Below, piece after piece: positions 1 through 10,489 of a stretch of 64,000 nucleotides of DNA. The notes beneath the pieces are model-generated. The model was given only the letters and a program-made list of their open reading frames with translations. It made no database searches and was not told where the DNA came from. The stretch spans positions 1,215,749 through 1,279,748 of the forward strand of contig SJOL01008988.1 in NCBI GenBank assembly GCA_004794785.1, written 5' to 3'. Source of the stretch: Opisthorchis felineus. Taxonomy: Eukaryota; Platyhelminthes; Trematoda; Opisthorchiida; Opisthorchiidae. Within the stretch, counting starts at the first letter, position 1. Every line of letters begins with the position of its first letter. The translations under genes were made by a program, and so were the position numbers.

Positions 1-262
1 ATGAGGCGGCCTGGTGCAGCACATTCAGTTGCCTGGAAACATCACAAACGAGAGATTCAGCTGGGTTCCAGGTGAGTCTCTCGCAAAACCAAATTTGTTT
101 GCAGATGAGTGTATTTCGCCAATTTCGTGCAATTTGGTTTCAAGTAGAACATAAGGTTGACGGAAACTCGGGGACTGCGCCTACCTGATGAGCCCCAAGA
201 AGGGCGAAACCGGTCGTGGGCTGTCGAAGAATTTTCAGCAACCTTATGAGTAGTGCATTAAA
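1..262 (+). repeat. Hammerhead-bearing repeat, copy A
   Basis: This is a member of the dispersed family whose monomer is about 310 bp. It is cut by the window edge on the left. It contains the family landmarks in order: a segment ending in ACATTCAG, the GAGATTCAGCTGGGTTCC block, the CAAGTAGAACATAAGGTTGA block, a hammerhead ribozyme, and the 3' segment CAACCTTATGAGTAGTG. The copy stops about 45 nt past the ribozyme, close to where several other copies stop (18850, 41580, 51575, 58425). That makes this a reproducible 3' end. It is the best preserved copy in the window. Confidence 0.85.
173..225 (+). ncRNA. Type I hammerhead ribozyme, intact core
   Basis: All conserved hammerhead elements are present. 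Stem I pairs GCCTAC (179-184) with GTGGGC (216-221), and an outer GAC/GTC pair (173-175 with 223-225) lies beyond an internal loop. CTGATGA is at 185-191. Stem II is GCCC (192-195) with GGGC (202-205) around the loop CAAGAA. GAAA is at 206-209. Stem III is the self-complementary ACCGGT at 209-214, with no loop. The cleavage nucleotide would be C215. Hammerheads in schistosome satellites and Penelope-like elements likewise have very short, palindromic stem III and often act as dimers. The fold is read directly from the sequence; catalytic activity is inferred. Confidence 0.85.
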
Positions 263-1339
263 ATATAGTTATTCTTGAGTGAAGCGACCTTTCCTAAGAA
301 CACAGCTTTCCGAAATTGCCCGCTTTTTTATTTGTCGCTTAAAGTTACTATCGCACTATCGCACAAACCAAACCCCAACTTGGAGCTCTGACAAAATTTT
401 GAGCAGAATCCATCTAAGACGATACCAAAAATTTGCTAATTGCTTTGGCTGACGTACTTCCAAGGCAGAACAGTATGAGTAATGATGATGAGCCATATTT
501 TTTTAGACCATTTTTCATCGATCTGCGCAGTAAATCTGACAAATACCAATGAGTTTGAATACAGTTGAGTTTACACTGGAAAGCAGTATCCATGTGGTTG
601 TTCCGGGCATAGAACTACCCCATTAAATTTCAAATTTTGCAGCTGAAGGCTTACACCTAAAATACGGTAGAATTAATTTCGGTCTAATCTGACCGCATTT
701 AACATAAAATGTCTACCCCGTTACAGAGGATATCCGGTCTTCCGAGCTTCCACTACGCGGACAATGAAAAGAGTTCGTTGGACACTTAGTACAGTACATT
801 TCAATTTGGTTTAAAATTTCTGTCACTCAAACGGTGCGCGCCTTCTATGCGCTAATCAGTGAAAGATTGGCCTACGACATCTATGTGTGAAGCACATGGT
901 ACTAATAAAGCACGCGGTTTCAGTCTAACCGATAAAAGTGATACCATAAATTTCACAACATTTTCCGTCACGAAGGGATTATTACTTACCGTGGTGTGAC
1001 GGTTTGTGTGTTTCCGTGGCTCATTGAGCCATACGAGAGAGGGGTGTATGTCCGTGCGATATCCACAGAGCTCTCATACCGGCTGGGTCAATGGCTACAG
1101 GTCTGACCAACACAGACTCCTTGTCCTCCAACTCGGATGTTAGAACATATGTAAAGGCTTAGCCTTTAAAAATGGTAATTCGTCTGAATATCCCGCCAAA
1201 AACTGCTGCCTTTCGGTCAGGCGTTTAAGAAGGAAGCTTCGGTCGAGGGCCCTAACCGTCCGCCTATCTAGCTGCAGTCGAGCTGGCAGTATCCCAGCCG
1301 AAGTACGGCGTTGATGCCTACAACTTCAGCAGCAAAGTA
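263..1339. other. No gene recognised
   Basis: No recognisable coding region, RNA gene or named repeat was found. All frames are interrupted. Confidence 0.5.
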
Positions 1340-1406
1340 TCAGTTTTGAAACCCGATGTTGTGCTGTCGATGACGATGATGGTGATAATGATGACGATGA
1401 CGACAC
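1340..1406 (+). repeat. LINE 3'-terminal tail fragment
   Basis: A segment running AGTATCAGTTTTGAAACCCG and then a run of GATGAC/GATGAT units. The same order (a sentence-like block before GATGAT repeats) ends the LINE remnants at 12480-12540 and 52450-52505, and a fragment at 17030-17085. It is therefore probably the extreme 3' end of a 5'-truncated copy of that LINE. Confidence 0.5.
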
Positions 1407-1625
1407 TATCTGCTCACTGGGCTTGCTGGAACATGGTTCAGTTTCGAACGGTCATCCAACCATTATTTCAATACACATCATTCGTCTCTCCTCAATCATG
1501 CCTTTGTTTATAAGGTGAAAGAATAAAATCATGTATCATCCCGAAGGAACCTACTCACAAAGTTACTGCAGCACATTCCCTTGAAGAATATAATAAACAA
1601 ATGATCTAGCTGAGATTCGCTTGAA

Positions 1626-1812
1626 AAAATCATTCATCTGTAGCACCCTTTCGGTGCCTAACTGCCTTGCCACCAGAATGAAGCACGAGGGCTGGGATAC
1701 TGCCAGGTTGCCCAAGCCTAGACAGCAGAAGTCGAGATGCAGAGGTCGGGTTCGAACCACGGACCTTCCGGTCAGCAAATTCGCGCTCTGACCACTAAGC
1801 TATCTCACCCCC
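1626..1812 (-). mobile_element. tRNA-derived SINE (SINE1), near full length
   Basis: The minus strand reads a tRNA-like head, with a box B matching GGTTCGAACCC (seen here as its complement near 1750), followed by a body ending in GGGTGCTACAG. It closely matches the copy at 4564-4752 in the opposite orientation. Open frames through this element encode only repeat-derived peptide and are not genes. Confidence 0.8.
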
Positions 1813-3965
1813 CAGATTCAGCTGAATCTAGCATTGGTGTGCAACTGAGCGTACTTCGGGAAAAAAAATCTCTTCCCCAAATGTATCGACAAATCCACTC
1901 TTTTTTGCTACAGAAACTTTTCAAAATATCTCTTGTTTGTACGTTGACATTTTTCCCGATAGGATTCATGTACCATAACTGGCGTTACCTGCAGAGTGTA
2001 GGGACATTCTTCCACGAAGAACCGTTTCAGTTTCCAGATAGTACAGGGTTTATTCTACCGTAATTATTCATCAGGACAGATACAGATGGGACAGATCGAG
2101 ACAATTGTATGTTCATTACTGGAGAATACCACCGCATTACGCAAGCGTATCGAACAACGTGAACCGGTATCCCATCATACTGAAAGGACAATATCATCCC
2201 ATCTAATTTCAAAACGTGTTGCTCTTGTAAGAAGCGTGGGCATAAGCTCAACTGGTACTATACATAAATGGTCATGAACACTTACCTTTAAGAGATTTTC
2301 CGAAAAATATATGGTCTTGTCAATCAGTTTTCAAAAGTCTCACCCCCAGACAAGTACATTTGAACTATAAAGGGACCGAGATGGGCTGATATCCATTGAT
2401 ACCCATGAACCGAAGCAGAAAAACGACCAAGCTGTAAGCATCCTGTCAGGAAACCAACAGTGGAGTGTCTTCATTCTATCTGAGGCTGCTTCATTCAACT
2501 TCTGAACGAAAGCCTTTGTGAATGCATTGTGCTCCTTTTTCAAGGCTTTCCATATTGGCACGTACTACTTGCTATTTGTGAGATGTAAGATATCTCGCTG
2601 TTAACATTAGGTTTCGACTTTCTACACTTTTCCGGCTAGTCATTAGGATTTTCATACTTCGGTCCTTCTTAATAAACCTCTTGATAGTCAGCACAGTGGT
2701 TAGCGGAATTTGGGCTCCCGCTGAATCTGTGAGCTGTCTGGAAAATGTTTTCCACAGTCCGATAATACAAAATAGCTAACTTTAACCTGTCTTCGTCTGT
2801 CGACGAAAGTGCGACTGTTGCTGCTGGTAACTGAAAACTTGGGCGGAACCAGTTCGTTTGGCCCCAGAGGGCTCCAACTGAACCCAAACGCACTCTCCGA
2901 ATAGGATGAGTTTTGTCTTTAAGTAGGCTCCACGGGTCTAATGTCTTCGCGTATCTGCAAGTCGGAGCGTAGTTAAAACATTACCGATACCATCGCTCCA
3001 AGTACGGTTTCATCTGGTAGATCAGTAGATCAACCGCGAGAAGCCCATCCGATTGAAGCAGTTTACCCAAGTACCACCATCCCACCCCGAATCCGATGGC
3101 CGACTGATTCGTATTTTCTCAATGTCATATTATAGACTCAATAGACTCAGCGTTGATTCACTGAATACATGTCAAGGTCAGCGATATTCTTACCAGGAGT
3201 CGAACTTAACATGAGCTGCATTCACTCGGATTAATCCGTGTCTAGGACAGCTTCACTGTACCAATAATTACTCATTCATATCTCGCAGATGAAGCGAACA
3301 GAACCACTTGATCGATGATAAAATGCACCAATGTGATCAACAATGCTTTGTGCTCGCAAGGAAAGAAGATATGAGAACCATGGTGGAGACAAACAGACAA
3401 ATTACAAGATATGTATGCTACAGTGAGTTGGTGAAAAAGGCGATGTTTGATCGTGAGCATCACAAAATAAAATCAAGATGTTCTGCTTGAAATGAGTGCA
3501 GTAGATGAATATTTCCAGATATGGCAACTCTTGAAATATAAGCAAGAACTCGGAGACACCAGCTTCAGCAGTTCAGCGCTTGACGTCCACGTGATTCATC
3601 AGCTCACTTGTCGTGGCGATGACACAAACTGGCAGATAGCACAGTGGTCCCTGTCACGGAATTCATGAGAACTGAAATGTTGCACACATGAAGTGCAACA
3701 ACAAACTCAGTATGCGAAACAGCCATTTGAATCCATTAATTTGAACAAAGCAGTTAGAAGATGGATACTGTTAGATGCATGCGTCTCCTAATGGCTCATC
3801 ACCATCAAGTTACCAGTTACGAGAGAAAGAAACTATTTCAGTCTCTACACTAGGGGGTGGTCAAGTGGTTACAGACTGATCGGTCTTTGAAGCAAAAGAA
3901 CGTACACACTATATCCAATATAACCTAAGAGTTAGATTGATCTCCGTTTGAATACATAATACTGG
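1813..3965. other. No gene recognised
   Basis: Several open frames of 60-75 codons exist but none resembles a known protein or shows exon borders. At 3848-3870 there is a good tRNA box A-like string (TGGTCAAGTGG), but no matching box B or cloverleaf follows. Confidence 0.4.
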
Positions 3966-4204
3966 CGTAACGGTGGGTACTACTGATGAGGCATGCGAGT
4001 AGTATGTGTGTTCTCGTAACTCCGCCTTGATCTAATGGAAGGTGGGATTTATTACGGAATTTGTGGAACTACTTTGCAGCTTTTGCTTGCAATTGTGCGA
4101 TAGTCAATGAATATCCAGGAGAGTTTAAGAAGATGCGTTCAAAAAGAGGAGTATTCAGTTTAACTTTCTTGTTCAATAGTCTGTAACTGTTTAGTTGGCG
4201 TTTT
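3966..4204 (+). repeat. Dispersed repeat R1, copy 1
   Basis: The stretch from GTAACGGTGGGTAC to GTTTAGTTGGCGTTT recurs in the same orientation at 33617-33889. The second copy has an insertion of about 40-50 bp near its 3' third. The start contains a small hairpin, TACTAC paired with GTAGTA. No coding capacity is visible and the family is not recognised. Confidence 0.75.
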
Positions 4205-4563
4205 TCCGAGTTGAACTTGAGTTGAACTCGGCTGCTTGGACTCGGCTTGCTAGCACGTGGCTCAAAGATGTTCACCACTGGCTGACTGTCTTGACCTATG
4301 ATCAACAAAGGGTTCTGACTTTTTGTCTGTTGTCAGGTTCTGGGCTCTCCAACACTGTGGTATTGAGACACCAATCTGTCTTCGCTGTGTAAGAATCTCC
4401 GCAGTTGCATGTTATTCGGCCCCGACAGATTCCTGTTTCCTAAATGAAGTTAGTGGTAATACTTGAGTAAAGTTTAGGAGAAGGATCTCCTGGCGCTGTG
4501 ACTAGACTTTCGGTTGCTCGAGCAGTTCAACAATCTAATTTGGAGGGAGGTCTTATGAATACA
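4205..4563. other. No gene recognised
   Basis: This is spacer between repeat R1 and SINE1. A 65-codon open frame is present but has no recognisable family. Confidence 0.4.
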
Positions 4564-4752
4564 GGGGCGAGGTGGCCCAGTTGGTTAGAGCGCGGATTTA
4601 CTGAACGGAAGGTTCGTGGTTCGAACCCCACCTCTGCCTCTCGACTTCCCCTGTCTAGGCTTGGGCAACCTGGAAATATCCCATTTCTCGTGCTTCCTTT
4701 GGCTGGCATGGCAGTTAGGTACCGAAAGGGTGCTACAGCTGAACGATTTTTT
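4564..4752 (+). mobile_element. tRNA-derived SINE (SINE1), near full length
   Basis: This is the clearest SINE1 copy. Box A is TGGCCCAGTTGG at 4573-4584 and box B is GGTTCGAACCC at 4618-4628, both matching RNA polymerase III internal promoter consensus. The tRNA-like head runs to about 4638. The body continues through CCTGTCTAGGCTTGGG and ends in GGTGCTACAGCTGAACG followed by a T run. The head resembles a tRNA but is not an intact tRNA gene. Confidence 0.88.
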
Positions 4753-5361
4753 TCTTATGAACACTATTTTTGAACACATTGCCATATTTAGGCGGTTTTG
4801 GTCTGACTTTACTCTGTTGCATAATAAATTGTTCGAGATACCCACTTCGCTGGAGAATATCTGTGAGCCGTTTTAGCTCAGCTTTGATCATTTCTGGTGT
4901 GCAGATCCGGTAAGCTTGTGAAGACAAGGATGTTACGTCATTCCACCTCCACTTCAAAGGGTTAGGAGTTGAGAAATAGGTATGTTGCCCCGAGCTTGTG
5001 GAGTTCCTCTAAAGGCCAGATTGAGAAGCTTTGTTTTACCTATTTTTGCTCTGTCTAAATATGGCAGATTGAAGTAATCAATTTCTTTTTCGTAAATATT
5101 GCCGAGGCCTCGGACAAGCTTCATGACTAACGCCTTCGAGACTACCAGCGTGTCATTAACATAGGGATTGTAACACTCCATATCCTATACAAGCTCCTCC
5201 CACTATCTGTTTATCGTGACGCCAAAAGCCCATTAGACCGCGCATCGCCAATCCACCGGTTTGTCTGTAGAATGACTTCTCCGGCTTGGAGCTAACGTTC
5301 ACAGTGCACAGCACAAGCAATATTTTGAGAGACTTGACGAAAGCGGCTAAAGAAATATCGA
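4753..5361. other. No gene recognised
   Basis: Short open frames on both strands; none is recognisable. Confidence 0.4.
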
Positions 5362-5697
5362 CAAATACTCCCATTAGCACACGAATTTGGTTTTGACAAG
5401 AGACTCAACTCAAGTGAATCCCGCTCACTCTCTCGTTTGTGATGGTCCACTTCACCTGAATGTGCTGCACCAAGCTGCCTCATGTTTCAGTCGGTCCGAT
5501 ACTCTAGATGTCATATTACGCTACTCATAAGGTTGCTGAAAACTCTTCGACAGTACACGTTCTGTTTCACCCTTCTTAGGACTTGTCAGGTAAGTACAGT
5601 TGTCGAAGCGGACAATCAAAAACGACGTATTCAGCTGGATTCTGTATTCTGTCGAAACCGAAAATTCGCGTGCTAATGACAGTATTTGTCGAAATCT
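5362..5697. repeat. Hammerhead repeat, inverted pair B (minus 5362-5597, plus 5623-5697)
   Basis: The left arm is a minus-strand unit. It holds the complements of the GAGATTCAG block, the ACATTCAG block and the ribozyme region at 5549-5597. Its core has decayed: CTGATGA reads CTGACAA. The right arm is a partial plus-strand unit in which a block ending AGTATTTGTCGAA mirrors TCGACAAATACT near 5358. The two arms therefore form an inverted arrangement, as at 18.3, 36.9, 41.2, 42.9 and 58.1 kb. Confidence 0.65.
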
Positions 5698-5818
5698 GTC
5701 CAATATGGGTTCAGATAGAATATATGGTTGCTGCAAACTCGATGGCTGTTCCTACTTTCGACTTCAGACTTCAGACTTTCGACCCTTCAGAGCTCGCCTT
5801 GATGCCGGACCGGCAAGC

Positions 5819-5940
5819 GTCCTGACCTGCTCACTTGGCCTGATGAAGCTTTTGTGTCAAAAGCGAAACGTTGCCCAATTAAAAACTATTTACCAAGACC
5901 TTCTGAAACGGTACTCTCTGGTTGTTCGCATACACAAAGC
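5819..5940 (+). repeat. Family-2 repeat with hammerhead-like core
   Basis: The block from CTGCTCACTTGGCCTGATGA to about 5940 is similar to the block at 10490-10620. The later copy begins about 275 bp downstream of a Penelope-like element remnant. It carries the hammerhead-like core annotated separately. Confidence 0.6.
5835..5878 (+). ncRNA. Hammerhead-like ribozyme, family 2 (non-canonical)
   Basis: CTGATGA is at 5840-5846, followed by one extra A. A perfect 6-bp stem II follows, GCTTTT (5848-5853) with AAAAGC (5859-5864) around GTGTC, then GAAA (5865-5868). ACGT (5868-5871) is self-complementary and could be a two-strand stem III. T5872 would be the cleavage nucleotide. Stem I can form between GGC (5837-5839) and GCC (5873-5875), extended by TT/AA past a bulged C. 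The extra nucleotide after the core departs from canonical hammerheads, so activity is uncertain. Confidence 0.45.
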
Positions 5941-6835
5941 CTAAGTTGACAAATGAAACGTAAGGTGGTAAAATTAATAATCCTGCTAAACACACTTTTA
6001 TGGGACTTAATAAAAATAATCCTAAAGAAGTGAGAAACGTCGTTGACCATACTTACTCACTTTGCAGCAACTACGTCAAACCGGACTCCACTGCCTGATT
6101 ATGCAAAATAGGAATTCGTCAAATGCTGAGGTGAAAATGCGCTAGGTTATTAGAAAGACCTGTTGTTCACGGGTCGAAAAGTCTAGTTGAACTCAGCCTC
6201 CAATATTTTGCTCAGCCATCATTACTCACCTGTTCTAATGTTCGCCGACGCCCTTGCAATCGATCGATTCATAGTCATATTGTATATCAAAACGAGAATC
6301 GATCTATAAAAATGACACACACGCCCTTCTGCTTCAGAAGCCGATCGTTCCTTGTGCAGAGACAGTAACAATTTCCATCCTTCTTTGTCGATATGTAAGG
6401 GTTCCTGGCATTGGTCCTGGAGATTTGCGTCTGAAAACTGTCATCTCATTTGGAAAGGACCTTGAATTCTCCTGTTTATAACAATTGTTTATGAAAAAAA
6501 GTGTTTACGTCAAATATCTACTCAGTCCTCTTCCCAAAGATGTATGCAGAGCCCAAAACTTTGTTTGAGTTCCAATTATTCCCCCACAACCAGATCGCAT
6601 CTGAAAGATGAACTGCTTTTGTGTGTACTGTTTCACCTGCTCACTTCAAGCTTCTTTTGTTGGTTGGACAATGAGGCACTTGTTTGACAGAATACCCTAC
6701 CCCTCTTCAATGACTCGTTCAAACTGCGGATCTAACTAATGCACAGCCGCTGTGCATCATCTACCACCTTCATGCCAATCCATCAGAGACTAAGATCCGG
6801 CTTTTTTCTATAGCTGAGGCAATCACAACCTACTC

Positions 6836-6840
<5 letters not shown>
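5941..6840. other. No gene recognised
   Basis: No open frame of note and no recognised repeat up to the TA microsatellite. Confidence 0.4.

Positions 6841-6908
<68 letters not shown>
6841..6908. repeat. (TA)n microsatellite
   Basis: An uninterrupted TA dinucleotide run of 68 bp (34 copies). Confidence 0.97.
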
Positions 6909-6909
<1 letters not shown>

Positions 6910-7099
6910 CTGAAAGCACAGACGCGATTAGGCAGGAAATATTCCTGATCTGTTTACATTGGATTAGGTGGATGAAAAAAAGCACCAGGTTTTCCTTACG
7001 GTGACCCAAAACACCAGCTGTTTCCTACATTCTGAAAATTGATATCCAAATGTGACTTCTTGACTACATGATTCACTGTTTGATAAGGAAATTTTTTGA

Positions 7100-7288
7100 G
7101 ACATCAGTTCAGCTGTAGCACCCTTTTGGTGCCTAACTGCCAGGCCACTAGAAGGAACCACGACGGCTGAGATACTGCCAGGTTGCCGAAGTCTAGACAG
7201 GGGAAGTCGAGAGGCAGAGGTCTGGTTCGAACCACAGACTTTCCAATCAGTAAATTCGTGCTGTTACCACTGAGCAATCTCGCCCCCT
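7100..7288 (-). mobile_element. tRNA-derived SINE (SINE1)
   Basis: This is a minus-strand copy of the element at 4564-4752. Box B appears as the complement of GGTTCGAACC near 7225. The 3' end (complement of GGGTGCTACAGCTGAAC) lies at about 7110-7125. It is moderately diverged. Confidence 0.8.
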
Positions 7289-8159
7289 GAGCCATTCCGC
7301 CCCCCGGGAACAACTAACTTCTTTTCCGAAGTACGCTGGTTACTACTGGAGTAATTAAAAAGACGTAGGTAACTAAATATCACCCTTGTGAAACCAACTC
7401 AATCCAGCAGCTTATTGGGTTTGGACTTGTAAAATATATTTTTACCTTTATTAAGTGAGTCAAACCATTTCGAGGGGCTAGACAACTAAAAATTACGGCT
7501 GCCAGCTAACATACGCTTCCGCAAATTGTGGCATTTTTGTTAGCATAGGTGTGCTCTGAAAACCTGTGTACAACTGAAAATTCCCATTTCCTAATTCTGG
7601 ACATTCAAGTGTTTTGCTGATATCCTCCTCTGGCAGAGTTGTACTAGCAGTGCATTACGCCAAATATGCACCACACTCTTCGAAGTAATCTTACAGAATG
7701 CTGATTGGGTGGAACCGGAGGCAGGCTTGAGCATATCCAATACGGTTCGGTTCATGTTTCCAACCATGTTATCGGCACGTGAAATGCGGTGCTTCATCAA
7801 ACAAAATAACAATTTTGTGTTTGTATAAGCGTCCCACAGTGTCGGTGCCGCGGATGACTGGATGGTTTCTGTCATTGATAGTTGGACGCTAAATTGCGGT
7901 GTCTTATCGATCCAAAGCCTGATAGCTTAGCTGGGGTCTAACTCAGCGGTCTTTGAATGGATGCTCGTTAATTCTATTGTAGCTGAGGGACCACCTCCTT
8001 GATGGTTAGGGAAGAATGGAAGATGTGGAAGAGATTCATTCTGGCATGACTGGCCAGTTGCTTGTTTACTAGAAGGCACCCTTTTTTGGTAACAGTCTAT
8101 CTTCAATTGAGATTTTGTCTTGAAAGTGAAGCCAGTCAAGACTGAAAATCCCTATTGGA
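7289..8159. other. No gene recognised
   Basis: The longest open frame is 94 codons on the minus strand (7591-7875). It has no recognised family and no splice context that I trust. Confidence 0.4.
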
Positions 8160-8311
8160 CATAATCAGTAGTGCGCATCTCACGTAACCAGCAGAGTGAG
8201 AGTTTAGAACCCGCGACGATCCGGCTAGTGGTTGAGCACTTAACCGCTTGGCGGTGAACGGCTGATCAGCAGCGTGATTAGCTCTCAGTTAGACAGGACA
8301 TAGCTCCAAGT
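8160..8311 (-). mobile_element. tRNA-derived SINE (SINE2), partial
   Basis: The block with CGATCCGGCTAGTGG, GGCTGATCAGCAG and TTAGACAGGACATAG is shared with 11155-11390 and, in reverse, with 59290-59575. On the minus strand a degenerate box B (GGGTTCTAA) follows a tRNA-like head. Confidence 0.7.
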
Positions 8312-9582
8312 AAGTGTTTGCGAGGATATGCGGGAAAGAATGGTGAGAATAAGAGAAACACTGACATATCAAATATGTCTTCTCCAGTTTTGCTAAAGCC
8401 TCCTTCTGGAGACTTTGAGTTCATTTGCCGAGAATCATCGACTGTGTCGAACATCACGTGGTCATTTCAGTCGCTTATCTGGTTAAAGGGTTTGCGCGCC
8501 CAATCATTGTTTTATATAGACATTTAACTAAACTCGACAAAGGTTACTGGCGTTAGATCATTGAATTATCGGGGTAGATGACTTTTCGCCTTTTAGCTAT
8601 TTCTGGCTCCCCATTTACATCCAAAATGTGAATACATTCCAGTTGCATTTGGCACTTTCGAAATCGCAAAGAAGGCCAGGCAACTATTCACATTTGGCGT
8701 GTAAATTGTCTTCCGTTATGTGGTAAAGGGCCTTCGGGATGCTCTCAACCTTCAAACGTACCTGGATACCTCTCGAGTACAAATCACCCAATTCCTAAGG
8801 TCCCACCTGATGTTTTTCGGGACAAAAATGATCAAAAGAACTAAAGATATTCATCATATCAGAATAGAGAACATATTCCACCCTCTGGTTATCTCCCCAG
8901 TTGAGAAGACCTTTTTAGCAATAGGTTACTCTGCTTCTCAAAACACGGCTATCATGGAGCATACTCAGACACGGACACGGACATCGGCGAACGAGACTCA
9001 CACGGAAAAAATCATTCCATGTTGTTCAATTCTTTATGCATCTACACTGTCAGTGACTGCCTCTTGGGTTGTTCAGGGGCTTGTCGAATCGATTCAAACT
9101 CACCCAGCAAACTGAAACAAATACTCGACATCCCGTGGGTTGTGTCTACCGAATTGTATGTACTAATGCGACATTTAGCTGAGGAACAATAGAATGATAC
9201 GAGTCCGCTCTAAGTGGCTTCCAGTAAGTGTTTTACCTGGAATTTTCTCCCACTGAAGCGGCCTACAGGAATGGGGACGCAAGACGCTGATTTGGTACGC
9301 TTAATTCAGCCATACTAAAGCGATTGACAAATACCTTAGACGGATTCGAGTGCCTATTGAAGGCTGTCAGCAATATGTGGACAAAATGTTTGTTATGACC
9401 AAGCGTGATATGGTCAAGTAATTCTACCAGTAACTTAGCACCTTGAACCCCCACACTGAGTTCAGTATGAGCTAGAGTCCCCTTCGCCTGCCTTTCCTAG
9501 GCGGTATGACACATGAATGGTGGAAAACTGGAAAGTACACTTTATGATAAATAAAAACACCGATACTGTTTTGAACTAATCA
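8312..9582. other. No gene recognised
   Basis: Contains a 131-codon plus-strand open frame (8720-9115) with no recognisable motif, and shorter frames. It could be chance or a decayed element. Confidence 0.35.
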
Positions 9583-10215
9583 TTGACCCATTTCAAGGTG
9601 GTATATGTCAGTGCAGTTTCAATAGTGTTTAGCAGAGTAAGAGCACTGTGCACAGACGAGGTCGACCAAACAGCAGCACGCAATGAGGTAAAAAAGAGAC
9701 TTCAAGACAGTGGACACCTGGTGGGCTTAGTTAAGCGACAACTACAAAGGGTATCGGCCTCAGAGAGTGGTTCGGAACAGCAATAATCCCATACGAAACA
9801 GGGATGTCTGAAGACATTAGGCGGGTATTGAATACGGCCAACATTAGGGTAGCATTCCATTAGGGCGAAACTTCACGGTCAGTGTTGGTGCATTTGAGGG
9901 ATCGCTACCCGGCTGAGGAGAATTCGGACTGTGATGCAAAATAAACCGTAAAAACGGAACGAATGTTAACAGAGGACGAACAGCCATGGGGCTGCGCTTT
10001 AGATCCGGTGGGCACAAGTGGCGTATGAAGAAAATAAGAAACGAGGTTTTTAACGCCCCACCACTTGCGGAGTATGTAGCAGATACTGGACAAAATCGGC
10101 TTGGAAAATGTCGACGTTTGGAGGTGGGGGCCAAGATTCACTCCACATCGTCTGGTGACCGGAGCAGTGGAAATCACCAAGCTTTCCAGCGTGAATGAAT
10201 GGACGAGGTATGGGT
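9583..10215 (+). pseudogene. Penelope-like element remnant (RT thumb to GIY-YIG endonuclease)
   Basis: Frame 1 (from 9583) has a helical stretch containing RALCTDEVDQ and NEVKKRLQDSGHL. This resembles the C-terminal part of PLE reverse transcriptase, which precedes the endonuclease. A following frame reads IPYETGMSEDIRRVLN and ANIRVAFH, the typical PLE linker (IPY...S..I.RVL...IRVAFKP). Near the end another frame reads GLENVDV, GPRFTPHRLVTGAVEITK and SSVNEW, matching the C-terminal half of the GIY-YIG domain. The usual catalytic Glu in the last helix appears as Gly (TGAVEI). Stops and frameshifts make it dead. The catalytic RT motifs are not present in this 5'-truncated copy. Confidence 0.68.
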
Positions 10216-10489
10216 GATAAACACGTGGAGATCGGTTTTAGGTCAGCCGACTTGAAATGTATAAATAAGAAAGAGTTTTTAAAGACACCTAGGAGGACTC
10301 ACCAGCTGAAGTGCACTAAGCAGGAGGCAGTATCCAAATCCCCATGTAACTTGACAACAGTTCTCTTCTAATCCGTCCATCGTAAGTTCTACTCATCCAC
10401 ACTAACCAACGAGTACTTGTTACCAAAATTCAGCAGCGATGAATTCTTTAGCTGGAAGGGACCTCACTGATTGGTTCCCTGTCTGCTTC

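Noticed and set aside
3976..4000. CTGATGAGG within repeat R1 as a third hammerhead
   Set aside because: No GAAA element follows at a suitable distance and the second copy reads CTGATAA. The only fold seen is a simple hairpin.
4564..4640. Possible functional tRNA gene
   Set aside because: Box A and box B are good, but the head does not close into a proper acceptor stem and is followed by the SINE body. Treated as SINE1.
4498..4876. Open frames of 60-91 codons on both strands through SINE1 (similar peptides recur at 1.6, 7.1 and 11.6 kb)
   Set aside because: The peptides are translations of a tRNA-derived SINE present in opposite orientations. Recurrence reflects the repeat, not a protein family.
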